Of a stretch of DNA of 64,000 bases, positions 50,064 to 58,498 are shown one piece after another (the first letter of the stretch is position 1; the number at the start of each line of letters is the position of its first letter). The translations under genes and the position numbers were made by a program. A model generated the notes under the pieces. The model saw only the letters and a list, made by a program, of their open reading frames with translations, did not search any database and was not told the DNA's origin. The stretch covers positions 117,609 through 181,608 of the forward strand of contig NZ_BAAAYN010000011.1 in the NCBI RefSeq assembly GCF_039536245.1, given 5' to 3'. The stretch comes from Cryptosporangium minutisporangium (lineage in GTDB: Bacteria > Actinomycetota > Actinomycetes > Mycobacteriales > Cryptosporangiaceae).

Positions 50064-50710
50064 CGACGATCCGTCCGGTTCTTTCGGTGCTCGTTGTAGG
50101 TGGCGTTGGAGCCACGCCCGTGGGCCACCGCGCTGCGGTCAGCCTTGACGGTCACATCGCCGAAGGAGTTGTGGTTTCCGGAAACCTGATTGTGGCTGTT
50201 AGTGGCCCGCGCATCTCCCCGACCGCTGCGAGCCTCGACGTCCGGTTCCTCACCGAGGATTCCGCGGAGTACCCGGACGATGTCGTCAAGGTCGCTCTCA
50301 TACGTGCGCTCACGCAGGTATTTGCGCTGCCGGTGCGCGAGATCACTGATCTCCGCCGGGAGCGACGCCGCGCCGAGATCCGGTGCACCGTCCAACAGGA
50401 TCGGGATGACCTTGATCGGACGCTGCAGGGCCACCGCGATCTCCATGGAGACGAAGTCGTCGGGACGATCGACTAGCCGCTGCCCGTCGGGAGCGTGCAA
50501 CGTGAGCCAATGTGGCCCGATGACGACCAGGAGGACGTCGCAGGTCTGCAGCCGCCGGTTGAGAAAGGGTCGAAAGTCCTCACCGGCCGGCAGCGACTCG
50601 CTGTCCAAGAAGACGCTTTCGCGACCGAAGACGCCAGTCAGGCGGGAATCCAGTAGCCGTGCCGCCATTCCTCCATCGTTAGTTCGGTAGTTGAGGAAGA
50701 TTCCAGCCAC
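50060..50710 (-). CDS. TIR-domain protein
   Basis: The 216-residue protein begins directly with a TIR domain: VAGIFLNYRTNDGGMAARLL, FGRESVFLDSESLPAGEDF, LLVVIGPHWL and VSMEIAVAL, with Glu90 at the position of the catalytic Glu of TIR NADases. Residues 160-216 form an Asn/Gly/His-rich tail (NSHNQVSGNHNSFGDV). GTG 50710 has GGAGG nine bases upstream and fits the usual TIR start; an ATG at 50746 is an alternative. Bacterial TIRs often degrade NAD or make cyclic ADP-ribose signals on activation, which would suit a defence effector here. Confidence 0.82.
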   Translation of the reverse strand: MAGIFLNYRTNDGGMAARLLDSRLTGVFGRESVFLDSESLPAGEDFRPFLNRRLQTCDVLLVVIGPHWLTLHAPDGQRLVDRPDDFVSMEIAVALQRPIKVIPILLDGAPDLGAASLPAEISDLAHRQRKYLRERTYESDLDDIVRVLRGILGEEPDVEARSGRGDARATNSHNQVSGNHNSFGDVTVKADRSAVAHGRGSNATYNEHRKNRTDRR

Positions 50711-50805
50711 GAGGACATACCTCCGCAGAACGCAGGGTAGCGACATCGGCACCCAGAGCACGGGACGCGACAACAATGACTGCCCTGGACGGAGGCAACA
50801 AGAAG

Positions 50806-50830
50806 GTTTCCCGGTTGAACGGCGGGAAAC
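50806..50830. promoter_or_regulatory. Inverted repeat upstream of the TIR gene
   Basis: GTTTCCCG (50806-50813) and CGGGAAAC (50823-50830) are perfect 8-bp arms around 9 nt in the 204-bp gap between the XRE and TIR genes. This gap looks AT-richer by eye. It could be the XRE operator or a transcript hairpin. Confidence 0.35.
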
Positions 50831-50914
50831 GGCCAGAAATCTGATCCGTCCCGTCCGAAAAGCCGACCCGCGATCGTGCCGATTCGGATTCCATGGCCTT
50901 TCGGGATCAACCAC

Positions 50915-52195
50915 TCAGTGCGTCAGGGCTTGGGCCAATGCTGGTTGTATCCGGCGGATGGCACCGTGGGAGTGCCACCGATTCAGGGTCACCGAAAGCT
51001 CACGAAGGTCAACTCGGATCGTCGCCGAGTCGACTGCGATCAGTTCCCCCAGCACCGGGTCGATGACGAGACACGCCTCGGCCACCCGGTGTTGTCCCGC
51101 CAGGGCTCGGGCCAGTCGGACGGCGCAGCGGGCCCGCATCCGATGCGCGTGCTCAGGCAACCGTTGCAGCTCCTCACTGAGCAACTCGACGCACGCTTCG
51201 GACTGCCCGAGGTCGTACAGGCTCCAGCCTGCGGCGAACGCGATTGGATCGGCTAGTGAGTGACTGCCGTAGGAGGCTCGTTGCGGTGGCCGGCCCACTT
51301 CCGCCGCAGCGGTGCGACGCGCGCGCTCCAGAGCACGACGGCACCCGCGCTCGTCTCCACTGAGCGCTCGGCCTTGGGCCTCACGCTGCGCCGCGATAGA
51401 GAGGACTACCGGGTCACGGGAGTGCTGTTGCGCGCTCTCCACCAGGCTGATCGCCGTGGACCAGTCGCCGCGGTAGAGCGCCAGCTCGGCCTTTCGCACG
51501 AGGGCGTAGGCGGCAGAATCCGAGTCCTCCGCGGCGCGGGCGAGCGCCATGGCGAAGTCCGTCCACCAGAGCGCCGCACGCTCGTCACCGGTCTCTTGAG
51601 CCATCCAGCCGGTGTAATCGGCGAACCGCGTCGCCAGCCTCAGCACCTCACGCTTGCTCCGTGCCGATGCTCGACCGGCCAGCTGACGCAAGAGGTGCAG
51701 ACCTCCGACGAGCATTGGTATCACGAGCGCGGGGCGCGAACCGTGCCCGATGGTCCGGAGATCCTCGAGCACACGACCGATCTCTGCCAGCGGTGGCTCC
51801 GACGACCGACCGACCCCGGAATCGAGGGACCAGCCGAGCAACGCCGTCTCGGCGGTGGAATCCGACGCCTCGTCGACCAACATCACGGAGTCACGGCCGT
51901 CGGGTCGCAACTCCAGACGCCAGATTTCCCCGATCGACGACGCCGACTCCGGCAGCGCGCTAGGAGGGCGCCGACTAGGACCCAGCGACGCGAGAGATCC
52001 CTGCGCGCTCAGAAGATGATCGCAACGCCGCGCGCATTCGATGCTGGGCCTCTTCACCCCTCGTTCCAACTTGCTCAGGTAGCCCTTGCTGTAACCGGTG
52101 ATCCGGCTCAACGCGTCCAACGAGAGCCCGGCCTCCTCGCGTCGTCGGCGCAAGCGCGCCCCGAACCCCGAGGGGTTCGCTCGCTGGTCGCCCAT
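50915..52195 (-). CDS. XRE-family regulator with TPR-like helical domain
   Basis: The 426-residue protein (ATG 52195; GTG 52216 possible) has an N-terminal HTH_31-type domain: RLRRRREEAGLSLDALSRIT, then GYSKGYLSKLERGVKRPSIE. A long helical C-terminus looks like tetratricopeptide repeats (ADYTGWMAQETGDERAALWW, FAAGWSLYDLGQSEACVELL). Such proteins are common in actinomycetes as sensor-regulators. It lies 204 bp upstream of the TIR gene on the same strand and is the natural candidate to control that operon. Confidence 0.78.
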   Translation of the reverse strand: MGDQRANPSGFGARLRRRREEAGLSLDALSRITGYSKGYLSKLERGVKRPSIECARRCDHLLSAQGSLASLGPSRRPPSALPESASSIGEIWRLELRPDGRDSVMLVDEASDSTAETALLGWSLDSGVGRSSEPPLAEIGRVLEDLRTIGHGSRPALVIPMLVGGLHLLRQLAGRASARSKREVLRLATRFADYTGWMAQETGDERAALWWTDFAMALARAAEDSDSAAYALVRKAELALYRGDWSTAISLVESAQQHSRDPVVLSIAAQREAQGRALSGDERGCRRALERARRTAAAEVGRPPQRASYGSHSLADPIAFAAGWSLYDLGQSEACVELLSEELQRLPEHAHRMRARCAVRLARALAGQHRVAEACLVIDPVLGELIAVDSATIRVDLRELSVTLNRWHSHGAIRRIQPALAQALTH

Positions 52196-52253
52196 GAAGC
52201 ACCGCCATCGCGTCACCGTGCGTCGTCGCCGTACTCCAAACTAGCGACCGCGA

Positions 52254-55200
52254 TCAGACGTTGCGGCGGTATTCGCCGCCGACCTCGAAGAACGCCTCGG
52301 TGATCTGGCCGAGGCTGCACACCCGGGCGGCGTCCATCAGCACCGCGAACACGTTCTCGCCCGCCATCGCCGCTTCCTTCAGCCGCCGCAGCGCCTCCCG
52401 GGCCTCCGCCTGGTGCTGCTGCTGGAAGGCGCGCACCCGCTCGACCTGGGAGCGCTTCTCGTCCTCGGTGGCGCGGGCCAGCTCGACCGGCCCGGTCTCC
52501 TCTCCGCCATCCGGCGGCAGGAACGTGTTGACGCCGATCAGCGGCAGCGACCCGTCGTGCTTGCGCTGCTCGTAGAGCATCGACTCGTCCTGGATCCGGC
52601 CACGCTGGTACCCGGTCTCCATCGCGCCGAGAACGCCGCCGCGCTCGGCGATCCGGTCGAACTCCGCGAGCACGGCCTCCTCGACCAGGTCGGTGAGCTC
52701 GTCGACGACGTACGAGCCCTGCAGCGGGTTCTCGTTCATCGCGAGCCCCCACTCGCGGTTGATGATCAGCTGGATGGCGAGCGCGCGCCGCACCGACGCC
52801 TCGGTCGGGGTGGTCACCGCCTCGTCGTAGGCGTTGGTGTGCAGGCTGTTGCAGTTGTCGTAGATCGCGGTGAGCGCCTGGAGCGTCGTCCGGATGTCGT
52901 TGAACTGCATCTCCTGCGCGTGCAGCGACCGGCCGGACGTCTGGACGTGGTACTTGAGCTTCTGGCTGCGCTCGTTCGCGCCGTAGCGGTTGCGCATCGC
53001 GATCGCCCAGATCCGCCGGGCCACCCGGCCGAGCACGGTGTACTCGGCGTCCATGCCGTTGGAGAAGAAGAACGACAGGTTCGGCGCGAAGTCGTCGATG
53101 TCCATTCCGCGGGCCAGGTAGGACTCCACATAGGTGAACCCGTTGGCGAGCGTGAACGCGAGCTGGCTGATCGGGTTCGCCCCGGCCTCGGCGATGTGGT
53201 AGCCGGAGATGCTCACCGAGTAGAAGTTGCGGACCTGGTTCTGGATGAACCACTCCTGGATGTCGGCCATCATCTTGAGGCTGAACTCGGTGGAGAACAG
53301 GCAGGTGTTCTGGCCCTGGTCCTCCTTGAGGATGTCGGCCTGGACGGTGCCCCGGACGGTCTGCAGTGCCCGGGCTTTGACGGCTGCCACATCGGCGTCG
53401 GGCCCGGCCTTCGCCAGCTCCTGATCGATCACCGTGTTGAGGAAGAACGCGAGGATCGTCGGCGCCGGTCCGTTGATCGTCATCGACACCGACGTGGTGG
53501 GCGCGGTGAGGTCGAAGCCTGCGTACAGCGCCTTCATGTCGTCCAGCGTGGCGATCGAGACACCCGACGTGCCGATCTTGCCGTAGACGTCCGGCGGGGT
53601 GTCCGGGTCGCGGCCGTAGAGCGTCACCGAGTCGAACGCGGTCGACAGGCGGGTGGCCTCGGACCCCTGCGAGAGGTATGTGAACCGCCGGTTGGTGCGG
53701 AACGCGTCGCCCTCGCCGGCGAACATCCGGGCCGGGTCCTCGCCCTCGCGCTTGAACGGGAACACGCCGGCGGTGAACGGGAAGCGGCCGGGCAGGTTCT
53801 CCGCCCGCAGGAACCGGAGCAGCTCGCCGTCGTCGACGTAGCGGGGCAGCGCGACTCGGGGGACCTTCGTGCCGGAGAGCGTCTCTTTTCGGAGTGCGGT
53901 GTGGAGTTCTCGCTCACGGACGCGCACCACGAGTTCGTCGCCGGAGTACTGCTCGACGGTCCGCGGCCAGGCGCGCAGCGCGTCGTCGGCGGCGGGGTCG
54001 ACGGCCGCCGCGTCGAGGAGGCGTTGCAGGTCCTCGGTCGAGGCGCCCGCTGCCGCGAGCGCGTCCTTCGCCGCGACGAGGTGGGCCCGCTGCCGGACGG
54101 CGGCGACCTGTTCGGCGGTGGTGTGGTGGTAGGTGCGGACGTCCTCGGCGATCTCGGCGAGGTAGCGCACCCGGGTCGGCGGGACGACGGTCGCGGCGGA
54201 CGTGGAGGTCTTGCCGGTCGCCGCGGGGAGGACGCCGTCGGAGACGTCCAAGCCGCGGCCGGCCAGCTCGTCGCGGAGGAACTGGTAGAGCGCGGTGACA
54301 CCGTCGTCGTTGAACGTCGCGGCGCTGGTGCCGAACACCGGCATGTCGCTCCAGGCCGCGCCGAACGCTTCCCGGTTGCGCACCAGCTGGCGGGCGACGT
54401 CGCGACGGGCGTCCTCGGCGCCGCGCCGCTCGAACTTGTTGATCGCGACCGCGTCGGCGTAGTCGAGCATGTCGATCTTCTCGAGCTGCGACGCGGCGCC
54501 GAACTCCGGCGTCATCACGTAGAGCGAGAAGTCGACGAACGGGACGATCGCGGCGTCGCCCTGGCCGATGCCGGGCGTCTCGACGATCACCAGGTCGAAC
54601 CCGGAGGCCTTGCAGGTCTCGATCGCGCCGGCCAGGCCGTCCGGGAGCTCCCGGCCCGCGTGCCGGGTGGCGAGCGACCGGAAGAACACGACGTCGCCGT
54701 CGAGGGCGGTCATCCGGATCCGGTCACCGAGCAGCGCGCCACCGCCGCGGCGGCGGGTCGGGTCGACCGCGAGGACCGCGATCCGGAGTTTGTCCTGCTG
54801 GTCCAGGCGGAACCGGCGGACCAGTTCGTCGGTGAGCGACGACTTCCCCGAGCCACCGGTGCCGGTGATGCCGAGAACCGGCACGGTGCGGGCCTGCGCG
54901 CGAGCGCGGATCTCGTCCGCGAGGTCGTCGGGGACCGCACCGGCCTCGGCGAGGGTGATCGCCCTGGCCACGGCGCGGCTCGCGCCGGTGAACAGCCCGT
55001 CCAGGGCGGCGCCCTGGTCGAACACCGGCGCCGCGCTCCCTTCGGTGGCGCCGTCCGCGGGCCTCGCGAGGGAGTAGTCGCACGCGGCGATCATCGAGTT
55101 GATCATCGCGGCGAGCCCCATCCGCTGCCCGTCCGCGGGCGAGAAGATCCGGGCGACGCCGCGCGAGTGCAGCAGCGCGATCTCCTCCGGGACGATCACT

Positions 55201-55505
55201 CCCCCACCGCCGCCGAAGACCTTGACGTGCCCGGCGCCCCGCTCGTTCAGCAGCTCGACCAGGTAGCTGAAGTACTCCACGTGGCCGCCCTGGTAGGCGC
55301 TGATCGCCACCCCCTGGGCGTCCTCCTCGATCGCGGCGGTCACCACCTCGCGCACCGACCGGTTGTGCCCGAGGTGGATCACCTCCGCACCCTGGGACTG
55401 CAGGATCCGCCGCATGATGTTGATCGCCGCGTCGTGGCCGTCGAACAGGCTGGACGCCGTGACGAAGCGGACAGGGTGTTCCGGGGTGTGCAGTACCGGG
55501 CCCAT
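52254..55505 (-). CDS. icmF: IcmF, fused isobutyryl-CoA mutase with G-protein chaperone
   Basis: The 1083-residue B12-dependent mutase interconverts isobutyryl-CoA and n-butyryl-CoA. The order is: N-terminal B12 domain with FDGHDAAIN (His24 lower ligand) and GGGGG; the MeaI-like GTPase with GTGGSGKSS (about residue 215), ETPGIGQGD and NKFERR; then the large substrate-binding mutase domain with TSGRSLHAQEMQFNDIRTTL and NREWGLAMNENPLQGSY. This single-chain order is the IcmF signature; pivalyl-CoA mutase-type specificity cannot be excluded. ATG 55505 is chosen over an upstream TTG. Confidence 0.94.
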   Translation of the reverse strand: MGPVLHTPEHPVRFVTASSLFDGHDAAINIMRRILQSQGAEVIHLGHNRSVREVVTAAIEEDAQGVAISAYQGGHVEYFSYLVELLNERGAGHVKVFGGGGGVIVPEEIALLHSRGVARIFSPADGQRMGLAAMINSMIAACDYSLARPADGATEGSAAPVFDQGAALDGLFTGASRAVARAITLAEAGAVPDDLADEIRARAQARTVPVLGITGTGGSGKSSLTDELVRRFRLDQQDKLRIAVLAVDPTRRRGGGALLGDRIRMTALDGDVVFFRSLATRHAGRELPDGLAGAIETCKASGFDLVIVETPGIGQGDAAIVPFVDFSLYVMTPEFGAASQLEKIDMLDYADAVAINKFERRGAEDARRDVARQLVRNREAFGAAWSDMPVFGTSAATFNDDGVTALYQFLRDELAGRGLDVSDGVLPAATGKTSTSAATVVPPTRVRYLAEIAEDVRTYHHTTAEQVAAVRQRAHLVAAKDALAAAGASTEDLQRLLDAAAVDPAADDALRAWPRTVEQYSGDELVVRVRERELHTALRKETLSGTKVPRVALPRYVDDGELLRFLRAENLPGRFPFTAGVFPFKREGEDPARMFAGEGDAFRTNRRFTYLSQGSEATRLSTAFDSVTLYGRDPDTPPDVYGKIGTSGVSIATLDDMKALYAGFDLTAPTTSVSMTINGPAPTILAFFLNTVIDQELAKAGPDADVAAVKARALQTVRGTVQADILKEDQGQNTCLFSTEFSLKMMADIQEWFIQNQVRNFYSVSISGYHIAEAGANPISQLAFTLANGFTYVESYLARGMDIDDFAPNLSFFFSNGMDAEYTVLGRVARRIWAIAMRNRYGANERSQKLKYHVQTSGRSLHAQEMQFNDIRTTLQALTAIYDNCNSLHTNAYDEAVTTPTEASVRRALAIQLIINREWGLAMNENPLQGSYVVDELTDLVEEAVLAEFDRIAERGGVLGAMETGYQRGRIQDESMLYEQRKHDGSLPLIGVNTFLPPDGGEETGPVELARATEDEKRSQVERVRAFQQQHQAEAREALRRLKEAAMAGENVFAVLMDAARVCSLGQITEAFFEVGGEYRRNV

Positions 55506-55532
55506 GAGCTCATCCCGTCGGAGTGCCAATAC

Positions 55533-55557
55533 TCTGACTTCCTACTATCTGACTTCC
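55533..55557. promoter_or_regulatory. Direct repeat upstream of icmF
   Basis: TCTGACTTCC occurs twice (55533-55542 and 55548-55557), 15 bp apart, 28-52 bp upstream of the icmF ATG. It may be a regulator site or part of the promoter. Confidence 0.35.
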
Positions 55558-55607
55558 AATCGTGTCTGTCCAGTGCTGTTCGGCGAGCCCTGACGATCGG
55601 CGGCGTA

Positions 55608-56393
55608 CTACTCCAACGACTTCGCGCGGGTGCGCTGAGCCTCGATCGCCGTGCGCAGGCGGGTGCGGGCGCCCGCGAGGCTGGGGCCGTACCAGGTCAG
55701 TGAGCGGCCGTCGACGCACGCGAACGGCGTCCCGGGGAACGCCTCGGGCCCGTCGTCCGGGGTGAACGCGTACGGCTCGTCGGGCAGCAGTACCAGGTCG
55801 ACCGGGGGCAGCGCCGCCGGGTCGAACCGTGGGTAGCGCTCGGGGCTGTCGCCGAGCACGTTGCGGTAGCCGAGCCGCTCGACCAGGTCACCGGTGAACG
55901 TGTCGGAGCCCAGCGCCATCCACGGCCGCCGCCAGATCGGAACGACCACCGCTGGTGCGGCACCACCGGACGGGAGCGGCGCTCCCCACTCGTCCGCTGC
56001 CTGTTCGAGCCACGTCGGACGGGGAAGCCCGAGGAGCGCCAGCACCCGCCCCAGCGATTCGATCGCGTCCGGAACCGTCCGGATGTCGGTGACGTATACC
56101 GGGACGCCGGCGGTACGCAGCGCATCCAGGTCCGGGGCGCGGTTCTCCTCCTGGTTGGCCAGCACCACGTCGGGCCGCAGCGCGACGACCGCCTCGACGT
56201 CCGGGTTCTTCGTTCCCCGGATCCGCGGCAGGTCGAGGTCGGGGGGGTGCGAGCACCAGTCGGTGACGCCGACCAGCAGCTCCCGGCGGCTCGCCGCGAC
56301 GGTCTCGGTGAGCGAGGGCACCAGGCTGACCACCCGGCGTACCTCGTCCGCCACGATGAGCGTCGCGCCCAGGTCGTCCACGCATGTCGCCAT
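55608..56393 (-). CDS. BtuF-like cobalamin/metal-binding periplasmic-type protein without signal peptide
   Basis: The 261-residue protein has the helical-backbone metal receptor pattern: RRVVSLVPSLTETVAASRRE, GVTDWCSHPPDLDLPRI, then KNPDVEAVVALRPDVVLANQEENR and LPDEPYAF. This resembles BtuF and its cytosolic actinobacterial homologues. No signal peptide or lipobox precedes ATG 56393, and the longer frame is not convincing. Its place directly upstream of icmF on the same strand suggests a link to cobalamin supply. Confidence 0.78.
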   Translation of the reverse strand: MATCVDDLGATLIVADEVRRVVSLVPSLTETVAASRRELLVGVTDWCSHPPDLDLPRIRGTKNPDVEAVVALRPDVVLANQEENRAPDLDALRTAGVPVYVTDIRTVPDAIESLGRVLALLGLPRPTWLEQAADEWGAPLPSGGAAPAVVVPIWRRPWMALGSDTFTGDLVERLGYRNVLGDSPERYPRFDPAALPPVDLVLLPDEPYAFTPDDGPEAFPGTPFACVDGRSLTWYGPSLAGARTRLRTAIEAQRTRAKSLE

Positions 56394-56451
56394 GATCACC
56401 ACCGTAGGCACCGTGCCGCCCGGCCGCGGCGTCCCCGTTACCCTGCAAGCC

Positions 56452-57003
56452 ATGGCCGCGCCGAGCTCTCTGCCGTTCGACCCGGTCGAGGAGGCCGCCC
56501 GCAAGTGGAGCGCCCGCTGGGAAGACGCGGACGCGATGGCGGTCGCCACCTCGATCATGCGGGTGCAGCAGTTGCTGCTCGGACGGATCGAGGCGGCGCT
56601 GCGTCCGCTGCAGCTGACGTTCGCGCGCTACGAAGCGCTGGTGCTGCTGTGCTTCAGCCGGAACGGCAGCCTCCCGATGAGCAAAATGGGCCAGCGCCTG
56701 ATGGTGCACCCGACGAGCATCACGAACATCGTCGACCGCCTGCAGACGCAGCAGTTCATCCGGCGCGAGCCTCACCCGACCGACCGGCGGACGACGCTGG
56801 TGGCGATCACCGACGCCGGCCGGGAGGTCACCGAGCGGGCCACCGCGGCGCTGGTCGAGGTGCGGTTCGCGCTCGAGGCGCTGGACCCGGAGCAGATGAA
56901 GACGCTCTACGACCTGCTCCGCGACGTCCGGCTGCACGCCGGCGACTTCCCGGCGGACGAGCACTCCGCCACCTGGCCCAACGCGTTCCTCCCCCCCACC
57001 TGA
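56452..57003 (+). CDS. MarR-family transcriptional regulator
   Basis: The 183-residue protein has the winged-helix core LTFARYEALVLLCFSRNGSL, then MSKMGQRLMVHPTSITNIVD and the wing RREPHPTDRRTTLVAITDAG, all typical of MarR. An N-terminal extension of about 40 residues and a C-terminal tail are family-variable. It is divergent from the BtuF-like gene with only a 58-bp gap, so it may regulate the BtuF-like/icmF genes. Confidence 0.85.
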   Translation: MAAPSSLPFDPVEEAARKWSARWEDADAMAVATSIMRVQQLLLGRIEAALRPLQLTFARYEALVLLCFSRNGSLPMSKMGQRLMVHPTSITNIVDRLQTQQFIRREPHPTDRRTTLVAITDAGREVTERATAALVEVRFALEALDPEQMKTLYDLLRDVRLHAGDFPADEHSATWPNAFLPPT

Positions 57004-57052
57004 CCCGCCCGCCGCGCCACGCGCCCACCCGCCCGCGCCGCGTGGGCGGATG

Positions 57053-57160
57053 TTCGGGAAAGCCACCTCTCCCGGGGGTGGGCAGCACGGTTTTCGGGAA
57101 ACCGCCCGTGAGGCGGCGCGGAGCGGCGAGATTCGGGAAAGCACCGGGCGCGGGCCCAGC
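57053..57160 (+). repeat. Three TTCGGGAAA-hairpin repeats, about 40 bp period
   Basis: TTCGGGAAA occurs at 57053, 57093 and 57132. Each copy is followed by a G/C-rich inverted repeat: CCACC...GGTGG, then CCGCC-CGTGA-GGCGG, then CCGGGCGCGGGCCC-type. The copies differ outside the core. They occupy the 231-bp gap after marR. Confidence 0.6.
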
Positions 57161-57234
57161 GCACGGCGCGGGCGGGTGGGCGGCGCACGAGCGCTAGCCC
57201 AGCGCGCGGGGCACGCTCAGGCCGCGGCGTGGGG

Positions 57235-58248
57235 TCAGCCGTCGGCGCGCGCGAGGCGGGCGTAGAGCTCCTCACCGGTGAACGACGGGAGCGGGCCACC
57301 CTCCGCGGCGTGGACCAGGTCGACGACGGCTTGGTTGATCGGCGCGGGCACGCCCGCCTGATGCGCCAGCCGCACCACCGCCCCGTTGAGGTGGTCGACC
57401 TCGGTGCGACGGCCCGCCGCCAGGTCCTCCCACATCGACGACCGCGCTTCCGGGTCGATCCGCAGCATCGCACCGGCGAGCCGGGCGAACACCGCGTCCG
57501 GCACCCGGAGCAGCGTCGGTAGCGCGTGCGGCGGCACCTTCGTGACCCGCGCCGGCTGGATCCCGGCCGCGCGCAGCACCCGCAGCGCCTCGGCGATCAG
57601 CAACGCGAGAGCCCGCCGGTAGGGGCGCCGGGACAGCTCCGCGCGCAGCGGCACCCCGGCCAGCGCGTTCACCGCGTTGTTGAGGTTGAGCAGCAGCTTT
57701 CCCCACTGCACCGGTACGAAGTCGGCCTGCAGCGTGACCGGGAGTCCCGCCGCCGCGAACGCGGGCAGCCACGGATCGAGCGCCGAGGTCCGCGCCGCCA
57801 TCAGCCCGCCCTCGGTGGCGCGGTGCAGCCGGCCCGGCTCCGGGCTCGCGACGTTGAACGGCACCATGCCGGGCACCACCTCGTACCCGGGGAGGCGGGT
57901 CTGGAGCACGTCCACGTTGCCGACGCCGTTCTGGAGGCTCAGCACGACCGGCCGCTGCGGAGCATTCGCCGCGATGACGTCGGCGGCCGCCGCGGTATCC
58001 GCGCTCTTCACGGTGACCAGCACCAGCCCGGCGTCGGCCAGCGCGGTCGCGTCCAGCGCGTAGTCGAGCGCGCCGGCCGGGATCTCGACGCGGCCGCCGT
58101 CGAGGTCGGTGAGGGCCAACGGGCCCTCGGCGTACGAGCGCATCCGGGCGCGCCCGATCAGGCTCACCTCGGCACCGGCGGCGTGCAGCGCACCGCCGAC
58201 GTAGAGACCGACGAGGCCCGCGCCCAGCACCGCGATCCGATCCCGCAC
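57235..58248 (-). CDS. Ketopantoate reductase (ApbA/PanE) family oxidoreductase
   Basis: The 337-residue NADPH enzyme has the Rossmann motif RIAVLGAGLVGLYVGGALHA, LVTVKSADTAA, LSLQNGVGNVDVL and the C-terminal substrate domain with the catalytic Lys in WGKLLLNLNNAVNAL and SMWEDLAAGRRTEVDHLNG. It could be 2-dehydropantoate 2-reductase (panE) or a paralogue acting on another 2-ketoacid; no pan genes are near. GTG 58248 has GGAGG 9 bp upstream. Confidence 0.82.
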   Translation of the reverse strand: MRDRIAVLGAGLVGLYVGGALHAAGAEVSLIGRARMRSYAEGPLALTDLDGGRVEIPAGALDYALDATALADAGLVLVTVKSADTAAAADVIAANAPQRPVVLSLQNGVGNVDVLQTRLPGYEVVPGMVPFNVASPEPGRLHRATEGGLMAARTSALDPWLPAFAAAGLPVTLQADFVPVQWGKLLLNLNNAVNALAGVPLRAELSRRPYRRALALLIAEALRVLRAAGIQPARVTKVPPHALPTLLRVPDAVFARLAGAMLRIDPEARSSMWEDLAAGRRTEVDHLNGAVVRLAHQAGVPAPINQAVVDLVHAAEGGPLPSFTGEELYARLARADG

Positions 58249-58440
58249 CACCCGCTGCCTCCACCCTGGTCCGACCCTGTGCCTGATTGTGCGCATCGGG
58301 GCCCGTCTCGGATCCCGAACCGGTAAATATCCACCTCGACAACCGGCCGATTGGCAGCTGATGACAACACACGACGCGCTGACCGGGCGGCGTTTCATCA
58401 CCCACTCACAAACGTGCTGCGCTGACCGCGCGCAAGGTCG

Positions 58441-58469
58441 TTGACCTACGGCCGCGCCCCACGCAGGGT
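58441..58469 (+). promoter_or_regulatory. Putative SigA promoter of the FAD dehydrogenase gene
   Basis: TTGACC (58441-58446), a 17-bp spacer and CAGGGT (58464-58469) lie 30 bp before the ATG at 58499, resembling an actinobacterial -35/-10 pair. Confidence 0.45.
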
Positions 58470-58498
58470 AGGTCCACCAGGCGAGAGGGAGCAGGGAC

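Noticed and set aside
52413..55703. Plus-strand 1096-codon frame opposite icmF
   Set aside because: IcmF motifs are complete on the minus strand; the opposite product is compositionally biased and matches nothing.
57053..57160. CRISPR array
   Set aside because: Only three copies of a 9-bp core with unequal hairpin-forming flanks and no spacers or cas genes.
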